Source of the DNA: Pacificibacter marinus
Lineage (GTDB): Bacteria; Pseudomonadota; Alphaproteobacteria; Rhodobacterales; Rhodobacteraceae
Reading direction: 5' to 3'
DNA length: 64,000 bases
Assembly (NCBI RefSeq): GCF_900109555.1
Contig: NZ_FNZV01000001.1
Span: 62,001 to 126,000 of the forward strand
Position numbers and translations under genes: made by a program. Under the pieces are notes generated by a model. That model had not been told where the DNA came from and made no database searches. It saw only the letters and a list, made by a program, of their open reading frames with translations. Shown here one piece after another: positions 17,264-26,439 of the stretch (positions within the stretch are counted from its first letter, which is position 1; every line of letters begins with the position of its first letter).

Positions 17264-19077
17264 CAGACGGTCTCCTGAAGGGGTGTGACAGCGCGGGCGG
17301 CAGGCAAGGTGATCACAAATTCTGCCCCGCCCCCCGCAGGGTTATGGCCTTGGATGGTGCCGCCAAAACTTTGGATCAGCCCATATGAAATAGATAGGCC
17401 CAGCCCCATACCTTGGGCCGCGCCCACGTGTTTGGTGGAATAGAATGGCTCGAATATCTTTTCTGGTTCGAAAATGCCACCGCCCGTATCGCGAATGGAC
17501 AGGCGGACCATATCGGCAGCTGTATCTGAATGCGCATCGGGCACGCCCAGCGCAATGCTGACCTGTTTGAGATCACTGTCGGCCACAGCGTCCACGGCGT
17601 TGGACACAAGGTTCATCACCACTTGTTGCAGCCGCACATCGCCACCACGCACCATGGTATTTGGCACGGGCTGCCAATCGATGGAAACACCGCCAGCGTG
17701 GATTTTGCCCATGGTCATTTCCAAAGCGGCATCGACAACGGCGCTTAAATCAACATCGGAAATGGCTTCGTTTTCTTGCCGCGCAAAAGCCCGCAGGTTT
17801 TTAATGATACGCCCCATGCGCCGCGATAGGTCTGCAATCCGCCCAAGGTTCTCGCCCGCCTTGGTCGCATTGCCACGTTCCAAGAACAGTTGTGCATTTT
17901 CCGAAAAAGACCGGATAGCCATCAAGGGCTGGTTCAGCTCATGGGAAATGCCCGCAGACATCTCGCCCAGCGCAGATAGTTTTCCCGCTTGCACCAAATC
18001 CGCTTGAGCGCGTTTGAGACGTGCTTCGGCTTCTTCACGTTCGGTCACTTCGCGCATCAAATCACGGTTGGCAATTTCTAGAGCTTGGGTGCGGGTGGCG
18101 ACGCTGGCCTCTAGGCGCGTGTTGGCTTCGAACAACGTGCGGCGGCGCTCTGTTGCGAGCACCAAAAACGCGCCAAAGGCAAAGGCAATCGCCCCAGCCA
18201 TCCCCGCCTGCATCGCAGCCAATGTGCGTACGGGGGCCAGATCATACAAAAGCTCCCCCGTCATATCCACGACGGGCAAAGGTTGGCTGATGTGTAAAAC
18301 GCTGGCTGGGATATAAGGCCCCGCCACCATAGACCACACATCATGACCACCAATCACACGCTTGCGGGCAACAGGGAAATCCCCAGCACCCCCGCCAGCC
18401 AAGATCAGCTCTGTGCGGTTGGTCACAAAAATCACGTCATCTGTATCTGTGAAATACACAGCGAAAGGATCAGCAGGCCATCCCCATTCAATCGATTCCA
18501 CATCGACATTGACCAAGACAGCGCCTTGGGCCGCGCCATTGGGTTTAAACACAGGAGCCGCATAGACAAACCGCCGCGCACCGTTGCCATCGACGAAATG
18601 CGCCACGCCCAGCGCACCGTTCATCGCCCGCGCAAAGGCAGCATCAGCGCCTGCAGGTAATATGGAACTTTGCGATGCGGCCAAAACGCGCCCTGTGTTG
18701 GACACAAGCACCAAAGACTGCGACCCAGTTTTGTCGGCCATGCGTTGCAACAATTGCGCCGCGGCATCATGCAATTCAGGGTTTGTGCCCCCGCGCTGTA
18801 AGATCAAAGAGGTCACTGTGGGATGCTCGGCCAAGATCACAGACAGTTCTCGGTACCGCTCAAGCCCTGTGCGCAAGCGATCTGTAGACAGGGCCAAGTC
18901 GGCCTTGGCGCGCCCTGCGGCTTGGTCCAGTTCAGATCGAAACGCCAGCGCATAGACCCCCAACCCAATGGCGATCACGACCAGCAACAACACCATCACC
19001 TCAACCAAACGCCGCCTTAGGGCATTTGTGTGCAGGTCGCTAAGGGGCGTAAAACTTGGATCATGACTTTGGTTCAT
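17263..19077 (-). CDS. DctB/DctS-like sensor histidine kinase for C4-dicarboxylates
   Basis: 604 residues from the ATG at 19077 (MNQSHDPSF); the open frame extends further upstream, but that extension would run into the divergent P450 region. Two membrane helices (about 26-46 and 283-309) flank a periplasmic dCache/PAS-like sensor domain, followed by a coiled coil (about 315-365), a HisKA box with phospho-acceptor His379 (SAGISHELNQPLMAIRSF), an N box (QQVVMNLVSNAVDA), and G boxes ending GMGLGLSISYGLIQSFGG. This is the DctB/DctS architecture. The ATGA overlap with the regulator and the linked dctPQM genes support C4-dicarboxylate sensing. Confidence 0.93.
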   Translation of the reverse strand: MNQSHDPSFTPLSDLHTNALRRRLVEVMVLLLVVIAIGLGVYALAFRSELDQAAGRAKADLALSTDRLRTGLERYRELSVILAEHPTVTSLILQRGGTNPELHDAAAQLLQRMADKTGSQSLVLVSNTGRVLAASQSSILPAGADAAFARAMNGALGVAHFVDGNGARRFVYAAPVFKPNGAAQGAVLVNVDVESIEWGWPADPFAVYFTDTDDVIFVTNRTELILAGGGAGDFPVARKRVIGGHDVWSMVAGPYIPASVLHISQPLPVVDMTGELLYDLAPVRTLAAMQAGMAGAIAFAFGAFLVLATERRRTLFEANTRLEASVATRTQALEIANRDLMREVTEREEAEARLKRAQADLVQAGKLSALGEMSAGISHELNQPLMAIRSFSENAQLFLERGNATKAGENLGRIADLSRRMGRIIKNLRAFARQENEAISDVDLSAVVDAALEMTMGKIHAGGVSIDWQPVPNTMVRGGDVRLQQVVMNLVSNAVDAVADSDLKQVSIALGVPDAHSDTAADMVRLSIRDTGGGIFEPEKIFEPFYSTKHVGAAQGMGLGLSISYGLIQSFGGTIQGHNPAGGGAEFVITLPAARAVTPLQETV

Positions 19078-19168
19078 ATGGGCGCAGTTTAGAAACTCCT
19101 GCTTGCAAAGCAAAGCACCAAGCTTCACGGTCTCGCACGTAATTGCAACTTGACCAGACTGAGCCAAC

Positions 19169-20362
19169 ATGAGCCAACCGATGACATCCCTGTCCCAAGA
19201 TCCCAAAGCACCTGATTTCGTTCAAAACCCCTATGCGTTTTACGACAGGCTGCGCAGCGCTGGCCCACTCGCCTATTGGCAAGAATTGGATCTGCCCGTG
19301 ATCGCGTCATACGATGGGGTGAGCATGGGATTGAAAGATCGGCGGTTTGGACGTGAGGCTCCTGAGGGGTTCAAACCCGTTGTAAAAGACCATCTGCGGC
19401 CGTTTTATGACGTTGATGACCATTCCATGTTGGAATTGGAAGGCGACAGACATCGCAGACTGCGCTCACTGGTTTTGCGAGCATTCACATCGCGCAGGAT
19501 CAAAGAACTGACACCTGAGATCACTGCGATTTCCAATGATCTGATTGATGGGTTTCCCAGTGGCGATTTTGATCTGCTCAAACAGTTTGCCACCCCCCTG
19601 CCCATTCGGATCATTTCGCGCCTGTTGGGTGTGCCCGAGGACATGAGCGATCAATTGCTGGCATGGTCCAACGCTATGGTGGCGCTGTACACCCCTATGT
19701 GTTCGCGCGAGACTGAAGACGCCGCAGCGCTGGCCGCCACAGAGTTTTCAGATTTCATGCGCAGTTATATAGACCAGCGGCGCAGCTTGCCTGCCGATGA
19801 TTTGATCACGCATTTGATCGCGGCTGAGCAAGACGGCGAAAAGCTATCGACACAAGAGTTGATCACCACCTGTATTTTGCTGCTCAACGCGGGGCATGAA
19901 GCCACGGTGCATGCTTTGGGTTTGGGTGTGAAAACTCTGCTAGAGCACCAAACACCGAAAGAGATGCTGGGCAATGACGCGATTGATGGCACAGTAGAAG
20001 AATTGCTGCGCTTTGATCCCCCCCTGCATTTGTTTCAACGCTGGGTGAATGACGACACCACATTTTTGGGCCAAGATTTTAAAAAAGGTGACAAAATAGG
20101 GTTGCTGTTGGGCGCGGCAAACCGTGATGATGATGCCTGGGATGATCCGCATGTGTTTGATCCCACCCGTAAAGTGAAACAAAACACGGCCTTTGGCGGT
20201 GGCATTCATTTTTGCGTCGGGGCACCTTTGGCGCGGCTTGAAATGCGGATCGCTTTGCAGGTGTTATTTGAACGCTGTCCTGATCTGCGCCTTGCCCAGC
20301 CCCCACGCTTTGCCAACACATGGCATTTTCATGGGCTAGAGACATTGATGGTCCGCACATAA
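19169..20362 (+). CDS. Cytochrome P450
   Basis: 397 residues, soluble bacterial class I length. The landmarks are present: I-helix LLNAGHEATVHALG (Ala241-Thr246, in place of the usual AGxDT), K-helix ExxR in EELLRF (277-282), and the heme loop FGGGIHFCVGAPLARLE with axial ligand Cys349. It needs external ferredoxin and reductase, not seen in the window; the substrate cannot be inferred. The ribosome site is weak (GAGCCAAC). It is divergent from the dct kinase, and its stop is 48 bases before trpC, so it may supply transcription into trpC-moaC-moeA. Confidence 0.92.
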   Translation: MSQPMTSLSQDPKAPDFVQNPYAFYDRLRSAGPLAYWQELDLPVIASYDGVSMGLKDRRFGREAPEGFKPVVKDHLRPFYDVDDHSMLELEGDRHRRLRSLVLRAFTSRRIKELTPEITAISNDLIDGFPSGDFDLLKQFATPLPIRIISRLLGVPEDMSDQLLAWSNAMVALYTPMCSRETEDAAALAATEFSDFMRSYIDQRRSLPADDLITHLIAAEQDGEKLSTQELITTCILLLNAGHEATVHALGLGVKTLLEHQTPKEMLGNDAIDGTVEELLRFDPPLHLFQRWVNDDTTFLGQDFKKGDKIGLLLGAANRDDDAWDDPHVFDPTRKVKQNTAFGGGIHFCVGAPLARLEMRIALQVLFERCPDLRLAQPPRFANTWHFHGLETLMVRT

Positions 20363-20410
20363 GCCTCTAACAAGACACACGCAGATCAGCAGACACGGGG
20401 ATTACCGCAA

Positions 20411-21211
20411 ATGGCCACAGTGCTCGATAAAATCAAAGCCTATAAACTGCTTGAAGTGGCCGCCGCCAAACAGGCCGTGTCCTTAAGCGATCTTGAAGCG
20501 CAGGCCAAAACCCAATCTGCCCCACGCGGATTTGCCGCCGCGTTGCAAGCGGCTGCTACAACAGGCTACGGTTTGATTGCCGAAGTGAAAAAGGCGTCTC
20601 CATCCAAAGGGCTGATCCGCGCCGATTTCAATCCACCTGTTTTGGCCAAAGCGTACGAGGACGGCGGCGCGACCTGTTTGTCCGTGCTCACAGACACGCC
20701 ATCTTTCCAAGGCGCGCCAGAGTTTTTGATCCAAGCGCGCGCGGCAGTCTCGCTGCCTGTACTGCGCAAAGACTTTATGTATGACACCTACCAAGTTACG
20801 CAAGCGCGCGCATGGGGGGCAGATGCTATTTTGATCATCATGGCGTCCGTGTCTGACGCGCAGGCCACTGAATTGGAAGATGCCGCCTTTGAACTGGGCA
20901 TGGATGTGCTGGTCGAAGTGCATGACGAGGACGAACTCACACGGGCTTTAGCACTGAAATCACCTCTTTTGGGCGTCAACAATCGCAATCTGAAAACATT
21001 CGAGACCTCGCTCGATACCACGCGCACCCTGTCAAAACTGACCCCTGCGGGCAAGCTGTTGGTCTGCGAAAGCGGTCTGAGCAATGCCCAAGATTTGGCT
21101 GACATGGCCGCATACGGTGCGCGCACGTTCTTGATCGGGGAAAGCCTGATGCGCCAAGATGATGTCACCGCCGCCACGCGCACGCTGCTGGCAAACCCCG
21201 TTCCCGCGTAA
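20411..21211 (+). CDS. trpC: Indole-3-glycerol-phosphate synthase
   Basis: 266 residues, a single-domain TrpC. The TIM-barrel motifs are clear: [16 protein letters not shown] with the catalytic Lys and Ser, [42 protein letters not shown], and [11 protein letters not shown]. It closes the ring of the carboxyphenylamino-deoxyribulose phosphate in tryptophan synthesis. It lies 30 bases before moaC and 48 after the P450 stop. The trp genes are separated here, since trpD ends 8 kb upstream. Confidence 0.96.
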   Translation: MATVLDKIKAYKLLEVAAAKQAVSLSDLEAQAKTQSAPRGFAAALQAAATTGYGLIAEVKKASPSKGLIRADFNPPVLAKAYEDGGATCLSVLTDTPSFQGAPEFLIQARAAVSLPVLRKDFMYDTYQVTQARAWGADAILIIMASVSDAQATELEDAAFELGMDVLVEVHDEDELTRALALKSPLLGVNNRNLKTFETSLDTTRTLSKLTPAGKLLVCESGLSNAQDLADMAAYGARTFLIGESLMRQDDVTAATRTLLANPVPA

Positions 21212-21241
21212 TCTATCACACTGACCCAAAAGGATCGTCCC

Positions 21242-21730
21242 ATGGCTGATTTGACCCATTTCGATGACGCAGGCCACGCGCATATGGTCGATGTTTCAAA
21301 CAAAGCCGTGACAGATCGTTTGGCCACAGCCGAGGCTGCGATCAAAATGCGCCCCGAAACTTTGGCACTTGTCCTAAAAGGCACCGCGAAAAAGGGCGAT
21401 GTTTTGGGCGTCGCACGATTGGCAGGCATCATGGGGGCCAAGAAAACCTCTGATCTAATCCCTTTGTGTCACCCTTTGCCAATAACCAAGGTCACGCTGG
21501 ATCTTGTCCCAGATGAAACACTCCCCGGAGTGCGCATCACCGCGACTGTGAAAACCTCAGGCCAAACAGGCGTGGAAATGGAAGCGCTCACTGCCGCCTC
21601 TACAGCCGCTCTCACCATCTACGACATGTTGAAAGCCGCTGAAAAAGGCATGGAAATCGTGCATATCCGCCTTTTGCGCAAAGAAGGCGGCAAATCGGGC
21701 ATCTACACCTTGGACGAGACGCCCCTATGA
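21242..21730 (+). CDS. moaC: Cyclic pyranopterin monophosphate synthase
   Basis: 162 residues. Family signatures are [50 protein letters not shown] (read here in overlapping blocks) and the [20 protein letters not shown] motif with the active-site acids. It converts the MoaA product into cyclic pyranopterin monophosphate, the second step of molybdopterin formation. AAAGGATCG serves as ribosome site. It overlaps moeA by four bases (ATGA). The cofactor could serve SoxC further along the window. Confidence 0.96.
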   Translation: MADLTHFDDAGHAHMVDVSNKAVTDRLATAEAAIKMRPETLALVLKGTAKKGDVLGVARLAGIMGAKKTSDLIPLCHPLPITKVTLDLVPDETLPGVRITATVKTSGQTGVEMEALTAASTAALTIYDMLKAAEKGMEIVHIRLLRKEGGKSGIYTLDETPL

Positions 21731-22896
21731 TTTCCGTCTCACAAGCGCTGGACCATGTCTTTTCGCTTTGCGATCCCTTAGGGGCTGAAACAATCCCTCT
21801 GCGTGCTGGCCTAGGCCGTGTTCTGGCCAAAGATGCCACAGCCACCCGCAATCAACCGCCTTTCTCAGCCTCCATCATGGATGGGTACGCGGTGCGTGAC
21901 GCAGATAGCCAGATCGGCGCGCAGTTCACGGTAATTGGCGAAGCGGCAGCAGGTCATAGATTTGACGGCACAGTGCAAGCGGGCCAAGCCGTGCGTATTT
22001 TTACTGGCGCGCCTATGCCACACGGAGCATCCCGTGTGGTGATCCAAGAAAATGTCACCCGTGACGGTGATACAATCACCCAAACAGACATTTCGCGCAC
22101 CACCAACATTCGCGACATCGGCGCAGATTTCAAAGCGGGCGACACAGTGCAAGCCCCGCGCCAGCTGACGCCCCGCGATCTGGCGCTTTTGGCCGCGATG
22201 AACATCGATAAAATCACAGTCACCCGCAAACCGGTGGTCGCCTTGATTGCCACAGGCGATGAATTGGTGATGCCCGGCGAGACGCCAAACGATGCGCAAA
22301 TCATTGCATCCAATTCCTTTGGACTTGCCGCGATGGTCGAAGCCGCAGGTGGCATTCCCCGCATGCTGCCCATTGCCCGCGACACTGAATCGTCCTTGTG
22401 CCAAGCGCTCAGCCTTGCCGCTGGTGCTGATATGATCGTTACCATTGGCGGTGCCTCAGTGGGCGATCATGACATTGTCGGCAAAGTCGCCGCTGATATG
22501 GGATTGGACCGTGCATTTTACAAAGTCGCTATGCGTCCGGGCAAGCCGCTTATGGCGGGCAAACTGAATGGTGTCATGATGCTTGGCCTGCCGGGTAATC
22601 CTGTATCGTCTTTGGTGACTGCGCATCTGTTTATGCTGCCTGCTCTGTGCAAAATGCTGGGGCTTGGGGCTGCACTTACGGCGCACACCTTGGTCGAGCT
22701 GACCCAAGACCTGCCCGCCAATGGCCCCCGCGCCCATTACATGCGTGCGCAGATTGACGCGGGAAAAGTGACGCCCTTTGCCAGCCAAGACAGCGCCTTG
22801 TTGCGGATATTATCGGACGCCAACGCCCTGATCATTCGCGCCCCAAATGCGCCCGCCAGTGAAGCGGGTGATCTGGTGGATGTGATCCGATTGTAG
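21727..22896 (+). CDS. moeA: Molybdopterin molybdotransferase
   Basis: 389 residues, normal length. Domain motifs appear in order: [14 protein letters not shown] (substrate loop), [41 protein letters not shown], and [10 protein letters not shown]. It inserts molybdate into adenylylated molybdopterin. The start is within the moaC stop (ATGA). It is the last gene of the P450/trpC/moaC/moeA string; a long untranslated region follows before lexA. Confidence 0.96.
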   Translation: MISVSQALDHVFSLCDPLGAETIPLRAGLGRVLAKDATATRNQPPFSASIMDGYAVRDADSQIGAQFTVIGEAAAGHRFDGTVQAGQAVRIFTGAPMPHGASRVVIQENVTRDGDTITQTDISRTTNIRDIGADFKAGDTVQAPRQLTPRDLALLAAMNIDKITVTRKPVVALIATGDELVMPGETPNDAQIIASNSFGLAAMVEAAGGIPRMLPIARDTESSLCQALSLAAGADMIVTIGGASVGDHDIVGKVAADMGLDRAFYKVAMRPGKPLMAGKLNGVMMLGLPGNPVSSLVTAHLFMLPALCKMLGLGAALTAHTLVELTQDLPANGPRAHYMRAQIDAGKVTPFASQDSALLRILSDANALIIRAPNAPASEAGDLVDVIRL

Positions 22897-23058
22897 CATG
22901 CGCTTGGTGTGCATCCGCATGCGCTAGGTTTTCACGCAATATTTCCATCGGCTTCGCGCAATTTTAACCCTTCATTAGTCACCAGTCGGTCTCATAGGGC
23001 CAAGACCAAAGCCCTTTGCATCAAAGGCATGGGTCGAGGTCAAATGACGGAGAACATG

Positions 23059-23098
23059 TTGACACATTACAAGAACGACCGTAGAACATTGAATGAAC
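23059..23098 (+). promoter_or_regulatory. SOS (LexA) operator with three GAAC repeats overlapping a promoter
   Basis: GAAC occurs at 23073-23076, 23084-23087 and 23095-23098, each separated by exactly seven bases (GAAC-N7-GAAC-N7-GAAC). GAAC/GTTC-N7 direct repeats are the alphaproteobacterial LexA box, and a triple form has been reported for Rhodobacter sphaeroides lexA (from memory). A TTGACA -35 (23059-23064) and TAGAAC -10 (23082-23087), spaced by 17 bases, are overlapped by the repeats, so LexA would repress its own promoter. Confidence 0.85.
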
Positions 23099-23273
23099 AC
23101 GTTACCAATGTGGTCTGGAATAAGATTGATCAGGGCGGTCCTGTGGTGTTCAGAACCGTGGCGCAAAATACGCCGCGTCTTCTGTCTCGCCCCTTGCCTG
23201 ACCTACACTCTCAACAGAGCAATGTGCACTTTGTACCGCTCTCGACCCCAGATCGCTTGAGTTAAACCAAACC

Positions 23274-23297
23274 GGTCCTTGATACGATATCAGGACC
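23274..23297 (+). other. Hairpin in the lexA leader
   Basis: GGTCCTTGATA pairs with TATCAGGACC (one bulged T) around a 3-base loop, ending 27 bases before the lexA ATG. There is no T-run, so it is not a terminator; it could affect translation or transcript stability. Confidence 0.4.
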
Positions 23298-23323
23298 AGC
23301 GAGACACAGGCGGGAGCACAAAC

Positions 23324-24034
23324 ATGCTGACGAAAAAACAGCTACAACTGTTAGAATTTATCAACACGCGGATGCACAAAGATGGTGTTCCGCCGTCTTT
23401 TGATGAAATGAAAGAAGCGCTCGACCTGCGGTCTAAATCAGGCATCCATCGCCTGATCACAGCGCTTGAAGAACGCGGATTTATTCGCCGTCTTGCCCAC
23501 CGTGCGCGAGCCATTGAAATCGTCAAACTGCCCGAAAGCCTTGGCGGAATGCCCACTGCGCCCACTGTCGCAGGGTTTGAACCGCGCGTGATTGAAGGCG
23601 ACCGTCCCAATTCACCGCCCCCGATGCAAGCAATGGAAGTGGCTGTCTCTGCGTTCAATTTGCCAATCATGGGAAAAATAGCCGCAGGAGTGCCTATTGA
23701 AGCGGTTGAAGATGGCGCGATGAATGTCGCTGTGCCTGGATCAATGCTATCGGGACGCGGCAATCACTATGCGCTTGAGGTCAAAGGCGAATCCATGATT
23801 GACGCTGGTATCAATGATGGTGATATCGTGGTTATTTGCGAAACGTCACAGGCTTCAAATGGCGATATCGTTGTGGCCATGGTCGAAGGATATGAGACCA
23901 CGCTGAAACGCTACATGCGCAAGGGCGATATGATCGCGCTTGAAGCGGCCAACCCTGCGTTCGAAACGCGCATGGTCGCGGCTGATAAGATCGAAGTCCA
24001 AGGCAAATTGGTTGGGCTGATCCGCAGCTACTAA
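23324..24034 (+). CDS. lexA: SOS repressor LexA
   Basis: 236 residues. The amino-terminal winged HTH (1-70; [17 protein letters not shown], then [19 protein letters not shown]) is followed by a linker longer than in enterobacteria, typical of Rhodobacterales. The autocleavage site is Ala-Gly in [12 protein letters not shown], catalytic Ser lies in [10 protein letters not shown], and catalytic Lys in [10 protein letters not shown]. The ATG at 23324 has GCGGGAGC as ribosome site; an in-frame ATG at 23279 would add a poorly conserved tail. It represses SOS genes until RecA-stimulated cleavage. Confidence 0.96.
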   Translation: MLTKKQLQLLEFINTRMHKDGVPPSFDEMKEALDLRSKSGIHRLITALEERGFIRRLAHRARAIEIVKLPESLGGMPTAPTVAGFEPRVIEGDRPNSPPPMQAMEVAVSAFNLPIMGKIAAGVPIEAVEDGAMNVAVPGSMLSGRGNHYALEVKGESMIDAGINDGDIVVICETSQASNGDIVVAMVEGYETTLKRYMRKGDMIALEAANPAFETRMVAADKIEVQGKLVGLIRSY

Positions 24035-24052
24035 TTCACGTTAAAAATCATT

Positions 24053-24102
24053 GCAAAAGCCGCCCATATCATGCTTCGTGCCATGTTTCGGGCAGCTTTT
24101 GC
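24053..24102. terminator. Bidirectional terminator between lexA and comEC
   Basis: GCAAAAGC-CGCCC pairs with GGGCA-GCTTTTGC, an interrupted 12-13 bp stem with a 23-base loop. It lies between the converging stops of lexA and comEC and has A/T-rich ends on both sides. Confidence 0.6.
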
Positions 24103-24111
24103 ACAGGTGAT

Positions 24112-26262
24112 TTATGGCGCATACGGATCAATATGACCCGCAGTCGTAACGGCCAAGCCAAAGACACCGCGCTGCGTTAAATCTTGTAACACCGCATCAA
24201 TGGGTCTTTTTGAATAGCGCAAGCTTGGAGTTGTCCAAAGCCGCACGCCCGACGCCCCATAGGCCGTCGTAATATCTACACCGTTTTCCAAAGGGCGAAA
24301 CGACAAAGCACCGCTTTGCGCTAGATAAGCCAAATCCAACATCAGGCAGGGTTTCAGCGGCTCAGTTTCCCATTTTTTATTTACAATCACGATGTCATGG
24401 GTTTCGCAAGCACTCTGAGCAGCCTCAAGCCAACCACGCCCCGAAACATGAGCAATGCGGACGCCTGCTATGTCCAAAGATGGTAAAAAACGGGCCGCCG
24501 CGGCGATTTGATCGGGGATGTCTCCGTCATTTTCCAGCCATGAATGCGCCGAAAACCCTGCACCCGTCGCTTTGTTCAACGCGCGCCCCTCGGCCGTCAT
24601 CCGCCCCACAAGTCCGCCATCTGCAGACACAAGCAAACTAGGGCGATCTGCCGTTGCCCAAAGTGCAAATCCCAAGATGACGGGCAACAACCCCAACAGC
24701 TGCGCGCGTCCACGCCACAGCATCACAAAAAGCCCGCCAAGCGCGATAAGCGGCAAGGTCTGTGACGGCGGCATAACCACATGGGTCACAGCGCCTTCGA
24801 CGTTTGAAACCTTTTGCGCGACGAACAAAATCCACCGAATGGCAGGCTCCATCACCGCCAAAGGCAGGCTTTGTAGCCCAATTGGCGATAGCACGGCAGC
24901 CAAAATTGCAGCAGGCATCACCACAGCGCCCATGACAGGTACGGAAATCACATTTGCGATCAAGCCCAAATCAGCGATCCGGTTGAAATGCGCCGCAGCC
25001 ACAGGCGCGGTCGCAATCCCAGCAACGGCAGAGGACAACACCACAGTCAACGCTCCGTTGGCCCAACGCGGCCAACGCCCCATCACATTGAAACGCCGCA
25101 CAAGCGTGAAGACAGTGACAAGCGCGGTGGTCGCAGCAAAGGACATCTGAAACCCTGGTTCGGGCAACACTTCAGGGCGGATCAACAGGATCAATATCGC
25201 AGCCATGGCAACAGCACGCATCGAAATTGCTTGGCGGTCAAACAGCACCGCGATGAACATCATCGACACCATAATATAGGCGCGCTCTGTCGCCACGTTC
25301 CAACCGGACAACGCCAGATACATAGCGCCCGCAATCAAGGCGCAGACCGCAGCGATCTTTTTGGTCGGAAGATAAAAGAACGCAACAGGGATCAACGCCA
25401 ATCCCACACGAATGGCTGCGAAAATAACGCCGGTCAAAAGCCCCATATGCAGGCCTGAGATAGCCAAAAGGTGCGATAAATTACTGGCGCGCAGATTTTC
25501 CGCAGTTTGCGCTGAAATGCCAGACCGATCCCCTGTTAAAATGGCCGCGGCAAAGGCACCAGCCTGCCCTGACATTTGCGATTGCAACGCCAAAGACAAC
25601 GATTGTCGTATTCTATGGATGGCCAAAGACAGGCCTTTGTCCGTGGCCCCAGACCGTAAAACAGGCGTGCGCGTGTAGCCAACCCCGCCCAATTGGTCGA
25701 ACCACGCCATACGTTGAAAATTAAATCCCGTGGGATCGGCGGCGCTTGGTGGCGGTGAAACATGCGCGGTCATTGCGATGCGCAAACCGGGCTCGGGCGT
25801 GATATAGTCTTGTGGTCCATGCAACGAAATGCGCACGCGAATGGGCGTCCGGTGGGGCTGCATATTTTTTAAAATAACGTGATCAAGTGTCAAACGCACA
25901 GCTTCTGATGCGGATCGATCAATTTTAATGATGCGCCCCTCGACGGGGCCATAATACCGATAGTTTAACACAGGGGCTGCGACAGAATGCGCCCTGTATC
26001 CTGCGGACAAAAACCCAATTGAGATCATCACACACATCGTCAAAGGCGGTGCGTAATAGGCTGGAATAAAGCACAAAACCACCATACCCAGCCCCGTAAA
26101 AACAGCGCTATAGATATAGGTCTGTGGTGCGGGTTCAATCGAGGCGACAAAGTACAAAGATACGCCAACGCCAATCATCACAGGCAGCCACAAGAAAAGA
26201 CGCCCACGCTGGCGATCAAAAATATCCAAAAGCCAGTAAAGCGGGCTTAAAATAGACGTCAC
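24112..26262 (-). CDS. comEC: ComEC/Rec2-family DNA-uptake channel protein
   Basis: 716 residues. An amino-terminal membrane part is followed by a soluble DUF4131-type OB-like domain (about 90-190), then the multi-helix Competence domain (about 230-500) with the hallmark LSHLLAISGLHMGLLTGVIF. The carboxy-terminal soluble region (about 560-716) lacks the HxHxDH metallo-hydrolase motif. The start is GTG at 26262, with AAGGACC seven bases upstream. ComEC forms the inner-membrane channel for single-stranded DNA in transformation. It converges on lexA and diverges from gltX. Confidence 0.93.
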   Translation of the reverse strand: MTSILSPLYWLLDIFDRQRGRLFLWLPVMIGVGVSLYFVASIEPAPQTYIYSAVFTGLGMVVLCFIPAYYAPPLTMCVMISIGFLSAGYRAHSVAAPVLNYRYYGPVEGRIIKIDRSASEAVRLTLDHVILKNMQPHRTPIRVRISLHGPQDYITPEPGLRIAMTAHVSPPPSAADPTGFNFQRMAWFDQLGGVGYTRTPVLRSGATDKGLSLAIHRIRQSLSLALQSQMSGQAGAFAAAILTGDRSGISAQTAENLRASNLSHLLAISGLHMGLLTGVIFAAIRVGLALIPVAFFYLPTKKIAAVCALIAGAMYLALSGWNVATERAYIMVSMMFIAVLFDRQAISMRAVAMAAILILLIRPEVLPEPGFQMSFAATTALVTVFTLVRRFNVMGRWPRWANGALTVVLSSAVAGIATAPVAAAHFNRIADLGLIANVISVPVMGAVVMPAAILAAVLSPIGLQSLPLAVMEPAIRWILFVAQKVSNVEGAVTHVVMPPSQTLPLIALGGLFVMLWRGRAQLLGLLPVILGFALWATADRPSLLVSADGGLVGRMTAEGRALNKATGAGFSAHSWLENDGDIPDQIAAAARFLPSLDIAGVRIAHVSGRGWLEAAQSACETHDIVIVNKKWETEPLKPCLMLDLAYLAQSGALSFRPLENGVDITTAYGASGVRLWTTPSLRYSKRPIDAVLQDLTQRGVFGLAVTTAGHIDPYAP

Positions 26263-26439
26263 CTATCGGTCCTTTTATTTATGATGCTACCTGATCATCG
26301 GTTCTTGCTGCACATGCTGCCGCGTCGTACGCATGCCACAGAAAAGCGATTTCCACTTTGCGCAAAAATGCTCTAGACCTGCCTCAACATCACATCTGAA
26401 CGCTACTGCCTCCATGGTTACCAAAGGGTTAATTTCCCC

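Larger units (their letters stand above)
22897..23323 (+). other. Long untranslated region upstream of lexA
   Basis: These 427 bases separate moeA and lexA. They contain the SOS operator/promoter (23052-23098), a hairpin near 23274-23297 and no convincing gene. One frame is open across most of it (22909-23265), but it passes through the operator and shows no recognisable protein features. If the promoter is used as drawn, the lexA mRNA has a leader of about 230 bases. Confidence 0.6.

Noticed and set aside
12529-20362. Genomic island with mobile-element borders around dct/P450
   Set aside because: No transposase, integrase, tRNA or flanking repeat was found; only the altered gene order is supported.
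22909-23265. 118-codon open frame between moeA and lexA
   Set aside because: It runs straight through the GAAC-N7 SOS operator and the -35/-10 elements, has no recognisable domain and an atypical composition; treated as untranslated DNA.
24518-25150. 210-codon frame opposite comEC
   Set aside because: Antisense shadow; the minus-strand frame has clear ComEC motifs.
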